Source: Maricaulis maris (GTDB taxonomy: Bacteria > Pseudomonadota > Alphaproteobacteria > Caulobacterales > Maricaulaceae). From it: a DNA stretch of 64,000 nucleotides. The position numbers were made by a program, and so were the translations under genes. This document shows, in pieces, positions 50,319 through 58,742 of this stretch. How positions within the stretch are numbered: position 1 is the first letter of the stretch; every line of letters begins with the position of its first letter. The stretch lies in assembly GCF_036322705.1 (NCBI RefSeq), contig NZ_AP027270.1, positions 1,923,501 through 1,987,500 on the forward strand, read 5' to 3'. Below the pieces are notes generated by a model. The model was not told the origin of the DNA, searched no databases, and saw only the letters and a program-made list of their open reading frames with translations.

Positions 50319-52655
50319 CTACATCACAGTGCCCTGCCGAACGGGCAGGAGCAGGGTGAAGACCGCGCCCGCATCCGGCTCGCCCCAGGCCGTCAACTCA
50401 CCGGCATGACGCTCGGCAATCTTGCGACAGGTCGCCAGACCGACACCGGTGCCGTCAAACTCGTCGCGGCCGTGCAGACGCTCGAACATGCCAAAAATCC
50501 GCTCGGCATGACGCGGCTCGAACCCGACCCCGTTGTCGGCGACAGCGATCCGCGCCACCGCCCCGTTTTCGCCGACCTCGACACTGCCTTCGATCGAAAT
50601 CGAAGGCTGAACGCCGGGACGACGGAATTTGAGGGCGTTGGCGAGCAGGTTGAGGAAGAGCTGATGCATCTGGCCTGGATCGGCCTCGATGGCCGGCAAT
50701 TCACTGACCCGGATCCGGGCGTCCTCGGCATTGATCCGCGGTTCCAGATCGGACAGCACATCGGCGACGACGGCGGACAGATCGACCGGCAGGAAATTCG
50801 TCGTCTTGGAATTGACCCGTGAATAGCTGAGCAGGTCATCAATCAGGCGCCGCATCCGGGTCGAGGCATCGACCATGCGCTCCAGATAGTGCCGCCCGGT
50901 GTCATCGAGCGCGTCATAGCACTTGTTGTTGAGCCGCTCTCCGAATGCCTGGATCTTGCGCAGAGGCTCCTGCAGGTCATGCGAGGCGGCGTAGGCAAAT
51001 TCCTGGAGTTCCGAATTCGACCGCTTCAATTCCTGCGCATAGCGGCGCAGCGCCAGCTCATCGCGCTTGCGATTGGTCACGTCCCGGAAAGTGACCACCG
51101 CACCGATCGACTTGTCGACCGGGTCGATGGGAGACGAGGCCGACTCGATCGGGATGGGTTGGCCATTCTTGGTCCAGAAGACATCGCCATCCGGCGATTC
51201 CGCCGCCACACCGGCGCAGTGAATGGGGCATTCCTCGCGCGGAAAAATCGAGCCGTCGCGGCGGGAATGGTGAACCACGGAATGCATGGTCTTGCCGATC
51301 AGCTCGTCTTCCCGATACCCCAGCATGGCGCAGGCCCGCGGGTTGATGAAGGTCACCACCCCGTCCCCATCGATGCCGTAAATGCCCTCGGCCACCGTCA
51401 TCAGGATCTGGGACAGACGCTGATTGGCCTCGAGTGTCGCATAGGCCCGGCGCCGGGTGATTGACCGGTGGGCACTGAACAACACGGCGAGCAGGATGAA
51501 GGAGAGTGCCATGGCGACGGCGAAGACACGCAGCACGGCCCGCGCCTGGTTGGCACCGGCCATCGCTTCGCCCAACTCGACCTCGGTGATCAGACCGATA
51601 TCGCGCGCCGAGTCCCAATCCCAGGCGCCCATCACCAGCACGCCGCGCATGTCACGATAGCCCTGAAGATTGTTGCCCTGACCGTTGGCGATCACCCCGC
51701 GGGCGGCTTCGGTAAGCGGCCAATCGGCATAAGGGCGTGACGGGATGCCGCCCATGGTGACGTCGACGCCGGGGTCGCGGACTTCGACATGCAGGATGGA
51801 AGGATGGCCTTCAACCAGCAGGTCTGCCTCGACGAGCTCCTCGGCATAGCGGGTCTCGGTCAGGAGACGACCATCACGGTCGATGGCGAAGGTTTCACCT
51901 GACACCCCGGTTCGGCCGACGCGGAAGGTGGCGGTATATTCCGACAGCGGATCGGTGCGCAGGGCGAGATAGCCGATGACATCGCCATCCCGACGGATCG
52001 CGGCCACCGCATACATCAGGATTTCCTCGTCAACCGCGGTTGCCGCGGTCGTTCCGGCCGTAACGCCGACATCCACAAGGTCAACAATGTGCGGGCGGGT
52101 CAGGACCACACCCGCCGCCGCGAGCCGATCCATATTGACCAGATCGAGGACGAGCGATGGCTGGCCAAGGTCCTCGTCGCGCATGGAGGCCAGGGTCGTC
52201 CCGTTCGGGGCGATCAGGACGAATCCGCGATAACCGTACTCGGTCAGCCAGGGCCCGAGGGTGCCGCGCAGCCAGCTCTGGTCGACCGAACTGGCGAGAG
52301 AGGCTGGAACCGGCACCGAGGCCAGTCCTTCAACAGCCGTTTTCAGGCGGTCGTTCTCGGCCCAGACCCGGGCATCATTCTCGCGCGACTGGGCCCATAG
52401 TTCAAACCGTTGCCGGGTGTTGCGCAGAACCGTTTCCAGCGTCCGCAAATTGGTTTCACGGGCCGACGACATCAACCGGCCTTCGCCGGCCATGACCGCA
52501 AGTGCGACGATGAAAATGCAGGTGACAGCGACCAGACCGGGCAGGACCTGCCCCACCCAGCCATCGGTATCAGTCAAGCGCTGAAGGGCCGATTTCGGCT
52601 CATCATCGTCTGACGACGTTCGAAGATAGGTATCGCCGGTGGGCGTCGTGTTCAT
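50319..52655 (-). CDS. Sensor histidine kinase with periplasmic Cache-like and PAS domains
   Basis: The 778-residue kinase has a membrane segment at about 38-55, a periplasmic region of about 320 residues (60-373) with FVLIAPNGTTLASMRDEDLG and other double-Cache-like features, a second membrane segment (375-395), a PAS domain (about 412-528: GIYGIDGDGVVTFINPRACAMLGY), His559 in AASHDLQEPLRKI and a catalytic ATPase domain (NALKFR, VADNGVGFEP, GTGVGLATCRKI). The PAS domain contains an insert with cysteines (REECPIHCAG). It heads a three-gene set with a second kinase and a receiver. Confidence 0.94.
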   Translation of the reverse strand: MNTTPTGDTYLRTSSDDDEPKSALQRLTDTDGWVGQVLPGLVAVTCIFIVALAVMAGEGRLMSSARETNLRTLETVLRNTRQRFELWAQSRENDARVWAENDRLKTAVEGLASVPVPASLASSVDQSWLRGTLGPWLTEYGYRGFVLIAPNGTTLASMRDEDLGQPSLVLDLVNMDRLAAAGVVLTRPHIVDLVDVGVTAGTTAATAVDEEILMYAVAAIRRDGDVIGYLALRTDPLSEYTATFRVGRTGVSGETFAIDRDGRLLTETRYAEELVEADLLVEGHPSILHVEVRDPGVDVTMGGIPSRPYADWPLTEAARGVIANGQGNNLQGYRDMRGVLVMGAWDWDSARDIGLITEVELGEAMAGANQARAVLRVFAVAMALSFILLAVLFSAHRSITRRRAYATLEANQRLSQILMTVAEGIYGIDGDGVVTFINPRACAMLGYREDELIGKTMHSVVHHSRRDGSIFPREECPIHCAGVAAESPDGDVFWTKNGQPIPIESASSPIDPVDKSIGAVVTFRDVTNRKRDELALRRYAQELKRSNSELQEFAYAASHDLQEPLRKIQAFGERLNNKCYDALDDTGRHYLERMVDASTRMRRLIDDLLSYSRVNSKTTNFLPVDLSAVVADVLSDLEPRINAEDARIRVSELPAIEADPGQMHQLFLNLLANALKFRRPGVQPSISIEGSVEVGENGAVARIAVADNGVGFEPRHAERIFGMFERLHGRDEFDGTGVGLATCRKIAERHAGELTAWGEPDAGAVFTLLLPVRQGTVM

Positions 52656-52808
52656 TCGAATCGGTCCGGATCCATCGCCTCAGTCGAAACCATCCTAGTG
52701 ATTTTGCCGCAATTGTCCCCAGTTGAAGCCACATCCGGGGCAAAATCGCGTCCGACTTCGTCAGCTCGGGTTCAGACCGGCGCACCTAATGTCGTCAGCG
52801 TGCGCCCC

Positions 52809-52880
52809 GCGGTGTACCGGACAGGTCGGCCCGTTATCCCTCGCTTCGGCTCGGCCTCGTCCGGTACACCGCACCTTTTT
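52809..52880 (+). terminator. Long perfect hairpin with T-run, no plus-strand gene upstream
   Basis: A 14-bp perfect stem (GCGGTGTACCGGAC at 52809-52822 with 52859-52872) encloses 36 nt in which AGGTCGG/TCGGCCT can extend it by about seven more pairs. It is followed by ACCTTTTT. As a terminator it would face plus-strand transcription, yet the adjacent genes on both sides are on the minus strand. Confidence 0.6.
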
Positions 52881-52901
52881 CGGTTCGGCCCTTCGCGGGA
52901 G

Positions 52902-53372
52902 CTACCAGGTATCGGTCACCGGGGAGCGCCCGAGAAATTCGGAAATCCGGGCCCGCGTCGCCGGCGTCGTTGCCTCGGGCAAATCCGTCGGATCAAACCA
53001 GTCCACCGCGTCGATTTCGCCGGCCGCATCAGGCACACACGGGCTCCAGTCCCGCACCACACACACCACAACATGATCGCCGCGAAACCGGCGATGGTTG
53101 GCGTAGACACCCAGAACCGGTGCCTCACCCTCGACCACCACCCCGGCCTCGTCGCGCAATTCATGCACCAGCGCGTCGCGAACGCTCTCGCCCTTTTCGA
53201 CGCCGCCGCCGGGCAGGTGCCAACCACCGACATAGGTATGCCGGACCAGCACGACATGGCCATCGGAGCGCAGCACGAGCCCGCGGACACCAAGCGTGGT
53301 GCCGCGCGACAGGCGCCAGAAGGCCTGCATGAGCGGGCGCACAAGCGGCTCGAAACGCTGACGCCAATTCAT
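52902..53372 (-). CDS. Nudix hydrolase
   Basis: The 156-residue protein has a Nudix box with the main residues in place (GGGVEKGESVRDALVHEL, then RDEAGV), so it could hydrolyse a nucleoside-diphosphate-linked substrate. The N-terminal part (LRSDGHVVLVRHTYVGGWHLPGG) is typical for the family. Substrate preference is unknown. It lies on the minus strand between a long hairpin and a small plus-strand gene. Confidence 0.9.
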   Translation of the reverse strand: MNWRQRFEPLVRPLMQAFWRLSRGTTLGVRGLVLRSDGHVVLVRHTYVGGWHLPGGGVEKGESVRDALVHELRDEAGVVVEGEAPVLGVYANHRRFRGDHVVVCVVRDWSPCVPDAAGEIDAVDWFDPTDLPEATTPATRARISEFLGRSPVTDTW

Positions 53373-53450
53373 GCCGCATCCTCCGCTAGCCAGTGCGGTT
53401 CCGGCGCGCTATGTACGGGCACAACAGTCGCCGTTTTGGGAAAATTTTTC

Positions 53451-53531
53451 ATGTACGCTCTGATTGCTATCGGCCTCGTCGCCGGCCTGTTTGGTCTTCT
53501 CAATCTCATCGAATATCGCCGCCTCGACTAG
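53451..53531 (+). CDS. Predicted 26-residue membrane peptide
   Basis: MYALIAIGLVAGLFGLLNLI followed by EYRRLD would form one membrane helix with a charged end. It is located 28 nt before the antiporter gene, in the same direction. Upstream there is GGGAAAATTTTTC, a weak ribosome-binding site at most. Single-span peptides of this size are common beside transporters, but coding is unproven. Confidence 0.4.
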   Translation: MYALIAIGLVAGLFGLLNLIEYRRLD

Positions 53532-53558
53532 TCAGCGAACCGAAGGGTCCGCCTCGAG

Positions 53559-54548
53559 ATGGAATCGCCCGTCTATATCGCCCTGATTCTGGTCGGCATC
53601 ATCATCCTGCTGTTTGGCGGGGACTTGCTGGTGCGTGGCGGAGCGGCGCTTGCTCGGATGTGGCGCCTGCCGCCGCTTCTGGTCGGCTTGACCATTATCG
53701 CCTTTGGCACATCGGCACCGGAACTGGTCGTGTCCGTCCAGTCGGCCCTGTCGGGCGCTCCGGGGCTGGCGCTAGGCAATATTGTTGGCTCCAATATCGC
53801 CAACTTCCTGCTCATTCTCGGATTGCCGGCGATTTTCGGGGCCATTGCCACGACAACACCGGGCGTCCGACGCAACGCCTTCTTCGCGCTGGGCGCCGCG
53901 ATCATCCTGATTGCCGTCAGCTGGGACCGCAGCATCTCTGCCATCGAGAGCTATGTCCTGTTCGGACTGATAATCTGTTACGTCGCCCTGCTCGCTGTGC
54001 TGGCGCGGGGCAAGACGGTCGATCCCTCGATCGCCGAGCTGACCGACCTGGAGCACATGGACGGTCTGCCGAAATCCCTGCCGACCATCCTCGGCTCCCT
54101 GCTGATCGGTCTCGTCGGCTTGCCGATCGGTGCCCAGATGATCGTGACCGGCGGCACTGCGGCGGCGGCCGACCTCGGGGTTGATGAGGCCATTATCGGT
54201 CTCACCGCGGTCGCGTTCGGAACGTCCCTGCCAGAGCTGGCGACCGTGGTCATGGCCTCGGTCCGCCGTCAGGCCGACCTCGCCATTGGCAATGTGCTCG
54301 GCTCCAACATCTTCAACGTCTTCGCCGTCGGTGGCGCGACCGGGATTGCCGCGTCTGCGGCCGGCCTCGAGCTGCCCGTGCCGGAAGGCTTCTTCGGTCT
54401 CGACCTGTGGGTGATGCTGGGAGCCAGCGTGGTGATCGCTGCGATCATCTTCGCCAAGCAACCGATCAGCCGCCTCATCGGGGCCGGCCTCTTCCTCGGC
54501 TATCTCGGCTACATCTTCGTGCTGACCCGCTCCGTGGTGGGCGGCTAG
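53559..54548 (+). CDS. Calcium/sodium antiporter, YrbG-like (CaCA family)
   Basis: The 329-residue membrane protein has ten predicted membrane segments and two inverted alpha-repeats: FGTSAPELVVSVQSAL with GNIVGSNIANFLLILG, and FGTSLPELATVVMASV with GNVLGSNIFNVFAVGG. These are the ion-binding motifs of the cation/calcium antiporter family. It would exchange sodium or protons for calcium at the inner membrane. The stop codon overlaps that of the converging DUF4197 gene. Confidence 0.94.
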   Translation: MESPVYIALILVGIIILLFGGDLLVRGGAALARMWRLPPLLVGLTIIAFGTSAPELVVSVQSALSGAPGLALGNIVGSNIANFLLILGLPAIFGAIATTTPGVRRNAFFALGAAIILIAVSWDRSISAIESYVLFGLIICYVALLAVLARGKTVDPSIAELTDLEHMDGLPKSLPTILGSLLIGLVGLPIGAQMIVTGGTAAAADLGVDEAIIGLTAVAFGTSLPELATVVMASVRRQADLAIGNVLGSNIFNVFAVGGATGIAASAAGLELPVPEGFFGLDLWVMLGASVVIAAIIFAKQPISRLIGAGLFLGYLGYIFVLTRSVVGG

Positions 54549-55258
54549 CCGAAGACCCGGCGCAGAATGTCCGAGGTCCGGTTGACCGGATCCCGGCGGA
54601 TCGCCCGCTCTTCTTCCCCGACATAGTGAAATACGCCGGACATGGCCCGGCGCGAAGCGTCGTCCGTGACCTGGTCACGCAGCGACTGTCCACCCGACTG
54701 GCTGCGCATGAAGCGCCCCAGCATGCCGCCCGACCGGCCGAGGCGGGCCTCGATCGGTTGCAGCGTGCGATAGGCGCCTGATGCCTCCAGCGTGCTGGCC
54801 ATGCGCGGCCGGATCAAGCCGTAGAGCGAATCAGACGTCCGGCGCTCCAGATAGTCGGTCGCCGAACGGTCGCCGCCGCGGACAATCCCGACGGCATCGT
54901 CGAGCGTGATCGACTGGACCGCGTCGACAAAGATCGTCTGCACAGCCGGCATGGCAGCCTCGGCCGAGCGGTTGATCTGGCGCTCGAGATCATCAAGCTG
55001 CTGCGACAAGCCGACCCGGCGCAACATGCTCTGCACATCGCGAACCCGGGACGGCAAGGGAATGCGGACCCGCGGGTCGCCGAAAAAACCGTCAGTCCGA
55101 CCCAGCCGCGTGGTCGCCAGCCGAGCCGCCTGGCCCAGCGCGGCACGGATTCCGTCACGCGCCTGACCTTCGCTGAGCCCCCATTGGGCCGCCTGCGCCG
55201 GTGATGGCAGGAAGAGGCCGAGGGCGCCAAGCCCCAGAATGACAGATCGACGATGCAT
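54545..55258 (-). CDS. DUF4197-family secreted protein
   Basis: The 237-residue product starts MHRRSVILGLGALGLFLPSP with a signal peptide ending AQAA. It matches DUF4197: GLSEGQARDGIRAALGQAAR at the start of the mature part, FFGDPRVRIPLP, FVDAVQSITLDDAVGIVRGG and a C-terminal half with YVGEEERAIRRDP. The family is common in Gram-negative bacteria, is periplasmic or lipid-anchored, and has no known function. The reading frame extends further upstream, but that part has no start site and precedes the signal. Confidence 0.88.
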   Translation of the reverse strand: MHRRSVILGLGALGLFLPSPAQAAQWGLSEGQARDGIRAALGQAARLATTRLGRTDGFFGDPRVRIPLPSRVRDVQSMLRRVGLSQQLDDLERQINRSAEAAMPAVQTIFVDAVQSITLDDAVGIVRGGDRSATDYLERRTSDSLYGLIRPRMASTLEASGAYRTLQPIEARLGRSGGMLGRFMRSQSGGQSLRDQVTDDASRRAMSGVFHYVGEEERAIRRDPVNRTSDILRRVFG

Positions 55259-55427
55259 GGCAGTCTCCAGAATGATCGGGCGAGTGTGGCACAGGCCGGC
55301 CGCGTCGAACACGCCCCATGCGCTGCCCGATGACTGCAGCAGGGGACGCGCCTTGCCACTGTCCCGGCGACAAGCCGACCGGACATCGCTAGATTGCCCG
55401 CCATATCGTAAGGGGGGATCCTTTTTC

Positions 55428-56630
55428 ATGTCTGCACCGAGAACCGACCGGCTGGTCTCGATCGACGCTTTGCGCGGCATCGCCGTGCTGGGCATCCTGA
55501 TGATGAATATCCAGGGCTTCGCGATGTCGCCCATGGCTTATGACAACCCGACCATGCAGATGGACCTGACCGGTGCCAATCTGGATGTCTGGGCCTTCGC
55601 CCACACCTTCTTTGCCCTGAAATTCATCACGATTTTCTCGACGCTCTTCGGCGCCGGGATCATCCTGATGGCTGGCCAGGGCGATGATGTCGGCAAGCAT
55701 TATCCGCGCATGCTCTGGCTGCTCGCGATCGGTGCCGTCCATGCCTATTTTCTGTGGTGGGGTGATATCCTCGTCACCTACGCGCTGGTCGGCATGCTGG
55801 CCGTCAAGGCGCGCCGCATGTCGGTGACCAAGCTGATCATCTGGGGCCTGGTCCTGATCGCGGTCAGCGGCCTGCTGATGGTGGGCGGTGGCTATCTCGG
55901 TACGCTGTTCGCAACACCCGAAGCCGCGGCCCAGGAAGCCGAGATGATGACCGGCTGGATCGACGGCATGACCGCCGCCTACCAAGCCGGCTATGTCGAC
56001 CGCCTGCCTTGGAATATGGGCTTTGCCCTGATCGGCCAGATTGCCGGCCTGATCGGCTTCGGACCGCGCACGCTGGGCCTGATGTTCATTGGCATGGCGC
56101 TGTTCAAGAGCGGCTTCCTGTCGGCGAGCTGGAGCCTCGGCCGCTACGCGGTACTGGCCGCCGTCAGCCTGGCCGTCGGCTACTATCTCTCGCACGCCTC
56201 GACCACGAGCATGATCGCCGGCGAGTTCGGGCCGCAGGGCATGGCCGATGGCAATGCCTACGCCTATGTCGGCAGCCTGATCCTCGCCTTCGGCTATGCC
56301 TCGACGGTGATGCTGGTGGCCAAGATCGGCGTTTTCAGCCTGATCGTGAAACTGTTCGCGGCGACCGGGCGGATGGCCTTCACCAACTATCTGACCCAAA
56401 GCCTGATCATGACCTTCATCTTTGTCGGCACCCCCGGGCTCGGCCTGTTCGGCACGGTCGAGCGGGTCGATCAGCTCAAGCTGGTGCTGATCGTCTGGGC
56501 CGTCCAGCTGATCTGGTCGCCGATCTGGCTCGCCCTGTTCCGCTTCGGCCCGCTGGAATGGGTTTGGCGCTCGCTGACCTATGGCAAGGCTCAGCCGCTG
56601 CTGAAGGGCAAGGCGCCGGAAGCTGCCTGA
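55428..56630 (+). CDS. DUF418-family membrane protein
   Basis: The 400-residue product follows AAGGGGGGA. It begins RLVSIDALRGIAVLGILMMN, the conserved start of DUF418 (YeiB-like) proteins, and has about ten membrane segments. The C-terminal part holds AFTNYLTQSLIMTFIF and FRFGPLEWVWRSLTYGK, typical of the family. DUF418 proteins are related to acyltransferase-like membrane proteins; the activity is unknown. It converges on the pirin gene. Confidence 0.9.
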   Translation: MSAPRTDRLVSIDALRGIAVLGILMMNIQGFAMSPMAYDNPTMQMDLTGANLDVWAFAHTFFALKFITIFSTLFGAGIILMAGQGDDVGKHYPRMLWLLAIGAVHAYFLWWGDILVTYALVGMLAVKARRMSVTKLIIWGLVLIAVSGLLMVGGGYLGTLFATPEAAAQEAEMMTGWIDGMTAAYQAGYVDRLPWNMGFALIGQIAGLIGFGPRTLGLMFIGMALFKSGFLSASWSLGRYAVLAAVSLAVGYYLSHASTTSMIAGEFGPQGMADGNAYAYVGSLILAFGYASTVMLVAKIGVFSLIVKLFAATGRMAFTNYLTQSLIMTFIFVGTPGLGLFGTVERVDQLKLVLIVWAVQLIWSPIWLALFRFGPLEWVWRSLTYGKAQPLLKGKAPEAA

Positions 56631-56664
56631 GCCGGACGCCCGACGCGCTCCGGACACAAACGAA

Positions 56665-56695
56665 ACCACGCCCGGCCTGGCAGGCCGGGCGTGGT
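56665..56695. terminator. Hairpin between convergent DUF418 and pirin genes
   Basis: ACCACGCCCGGCC pairs perfectly with GGCCGGGCGTGGT around a 5-nt loop. On the minus strand it is followed by TTTCGTTTG, giving a fair terminator for the pirin gene; on the plus strand no T-run follows. Confidence 0.65.
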
Positions 56696-56717
56696 CATGG
56701 CTGCCAGAGGCGATCGC

Positions 56718-57419
56718 TTATCGCCCCAGGTCGAAGAGCAGGATTTCAGCAGCCTTGCCGCCATTGATCCGGATGGTATCGGTATCGACAATCGCCGCAC
56801 CATCACCCGCCTCGAGATCCTCGCCATTGACCCTGACAGCCCCGCGCGCGACCTGGATCCAGGCCGCCCGACCCGGTCGCAGGGTGAACTCGGCGCTCTC
56901 CTCGCCATCGAACAGGCCGGCATAAAGATCGACATCCTGATGGATGGTCAGCGATCCGTCGCGGGCATCGCGTGAGCCGACCAGGCGTAACTGACCGCGC
57001 TTGCTCCCCTCGTCGAACGCCTTTTGTTCGTAACTCGGCTTGATGCCGTTGGCCTCGGGCAGGATCCAGATCTGCAGGAAGTGCACCGGATCGGTCTTGG
57101 AGTGATTGAACTCCGAATGGCGGATACCCGTACAGGCGCTCATGCGCTGCACGTCGCCCGGCTTGATGACAGAGCCGGTGCCGATCGAGTCGCGATGCTC
57201 GAGCGCCCCCTCCAGCACGTAGGAAATGATCTCCATATCGGCATGGCCATGGGTCGGGAAGCCCGCTCCGGCGATCACCTTGTCCTCATTGATCACCCGC
57301 AGCGGACCGAAGCCCATATGGGACGGGTCGTAATACTGCCCGAAGGAAAAGCTGTGTCGGGAATCGAGCCAGTCGATCTTGCTCGGCCCACGATCCTGCG
57401 AACGCCTGATGGTCAGCAT
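56718..57419 (-). CDS. Pirin-family bicupin protein
   Basis: The 233-residue protein is a pirin with metal ligands in THGHADMEII and the conserved GAGFPTHGH, DVQRMSACTGIRHSEFNHS and LQIWILPEANGIKPSYEQ. Bacterial pirins of this type often have quercetin-dioxygenase-like activity or act as redox-sensitive cofactors. Length is typical. The start follows GGAGGCAGAC. No regulator is adjacent. Confidence 0.94.
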   Translation of the reverse strand: MLTIRRSQDRGPSKIDWLDSRHSFSFGQYYDPSHMGFGPLRVINEDKVIAGAGFPTHGHADMEIISYVLEGALEHRDSIGTGSVIKPGDVQRMSACTGIRHSEFNHSKTDPVHFLQIWILPEANGIKPSYEQKAFDEGSKRGQLRLVGSRDARDGSLTIHQDVDLYAGLFDGEESAEFTLRPGRAAWIQVARGAVRVNGEDLEAGDGAAIVDTDTIRINGGKAAEILLFDLGR

Positions 57420-57576
57420 GTCTGCCTCCTTGTCTCGTTTGTTGAGGCAGATATGCGGCTTTGACCGGAGCGGGTGTAGAGCTCAGACAGGCAAGTTGAT
57501 TGTTCTCAAATGGAAACAAATGGAGGGCTGAGACTGCATTTAGTCCGCCACAGGATCAATGCGGGGCGCTGCGTTG

Positions 57577-57978
57577 CTAAGCCTTGCGGCGGAACCGGGT
57601 CAGACCGACCGCGTCGGCATCCGCATAGGCGTCCACCTTGCGCGTGGTGACCTGGGCAGCAGCAACGGCGTCGGGTTCCAGTGCCAGCTGGAGAATGACA
57701 CCGCACAGGGTTTCCTGGAGGTCGAACTGGCGCGTCTCGAGCGCCTTGATACCGTGCAGGATATAGTCGTAATCGACCACGCTCGCGATGTCGTCAGCGC
57801 CGGACCAGTCCTTGGACACCAGGGTCACGACGTCGACCAGAACGCGCTGTTTCACGCCGCGCTCATAGTCGTGGATACCGATCTCGACATCCAGCTTCAC
57901 GCCTTCCAGACGGTAGACGAAGACATCCTCGCCGGTCGCATTGGCCAGTGCATTCTCGATCACCTGATCCAGTCTCAT
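57577..57978 (-). CDS. folB: Dihydroneopterin aldolase-like protein
   Basis: The 133-residue protein has the FolB fold: VKLDVEIGIHDYERGVKQRV, with the catalytic region, VVDYDYILHGIKALE and LQETLCGVILQLAL. It forms 6-hydroxymethyl-dihydropterin from dihydroneopterin in folate synthesis. The start overlaps the stop of the reductase gene (ATGA), so the two are cotranscribed and linked in pterin metabolism. No other folate gene is next to it. Confidence 0.9.
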   Translation of the reverse strand: MRLDQVIENALANATGEDVFVYRLEGVKLDVEIGIHDYERGVKQRVLVDVVTLVSKDWSGADDIASVVDYDYILHGIKALETRQFDLQETLCGVILQLALEPDAVAAAQVTTRKVDAYADADAVGLTRFRRKA

Positions 57979-58742
57979 GGGGCGTCTTCCTCCGGCACGC
58001 CGGTGGCATACATGACGTCGCGATTGCGGGCGTCGAGATGCTGGCCACCATCAATGGTGACGGTCTCGCCCGTCATGGACGGCGTCGCAAGGATGAAGCG
58101 CACCGCGCGGATGATGTCCTCGGGCGTGGAACCGCCGCGCATCGGGTTCATGGCGTGGGCCCGGGCAAACTCGGCCTCGCTCTGACCGCCCGACGGAAGG
58201 GTGATCCCCGGCGCGATCGCATTGACCCGAACCGCGGGCGCGAACGCCATGGCCATGGTCGTGGTCGCGCCCAGCAAGGCGTATTTGGACAGGGTGTAGG
58301 CAAAGAAGTCGGGGTTGAGATTGAAGAGCTTCTGATCGAGCATGTTGATCACGCAGCCGGAGGCGCGCGCCGTGTGACCCGCGGCCATGGCCTTGGCCAG
58401 AAGCACCGGTGCCGCTGTATTGACCCGCCAGTGGTCTTCCAGTGATTGCGGCGTGACATCGGCCGGCGTGTCCATCTCGAAGATCGAGGCCGAGTTGATC
58501 AGGACATCGACCCGCCCCACATCCGCCAGGAAGGCTTCGATCTCGCCGGTGTCGGCGAGGTTGAAACCGACCGCCGTGGCGGAGCCGCCGGCAGCACGAA
58601 TGGCTGCAGCAACATCCTGTGCCTCGGCGGCCGAACCATTGTAGTGAACGATGACATGCCAGCCATCCTCACCGAGGGCGCTGGCGATTTTGGCACCCAG
58701 GCGCTTGCCGCCGCCGGTTACGAGCGCAATCCTGTCTGACAT
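57975..58742 (-). CDS. SDR family pteridine reductase-like (FolM-like)
   Basis: The 255-residue short-chain dehydrogenase has TGGGKRLG at residues 9-16; an Arg in this motif (TGxxxRxG) separates pteridine reductases and FolM from ordinary SDRs. Catalytic Tyr and Lys lie in [13 protein letters not shown]. The C-terminal [15 protein letters not shown] and TIDGGQHL are standard. Cotranscription with folB supports a role in reducing dihydropterin or dihydrofolate. Its start codon overlaps the divergent uvrC start. Confidence 0.85.
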   Translation of the reverse strand: MSDRIALVTGGGKRLGAKIASALGEDGWHVIVHYNGSAAEAQDVAAAIRAAGGSATAVGFNLADTGEIEAFLADVGRVDVLINSASIFEMDTPADVTPQSLEDHWRVNTAAPVLLAKAMAAGHTARASGCVINMLDQKLFNLNPDFFAYTLSKYALLGATTTMAMAFAPAVRVNAIAPGITLPSGGQSEAEFARAHAMNPMRGGSTPEDIIRAVRFILATPSMTGETVTIDGGQHLDARNRDVMYATGVPEEDAP

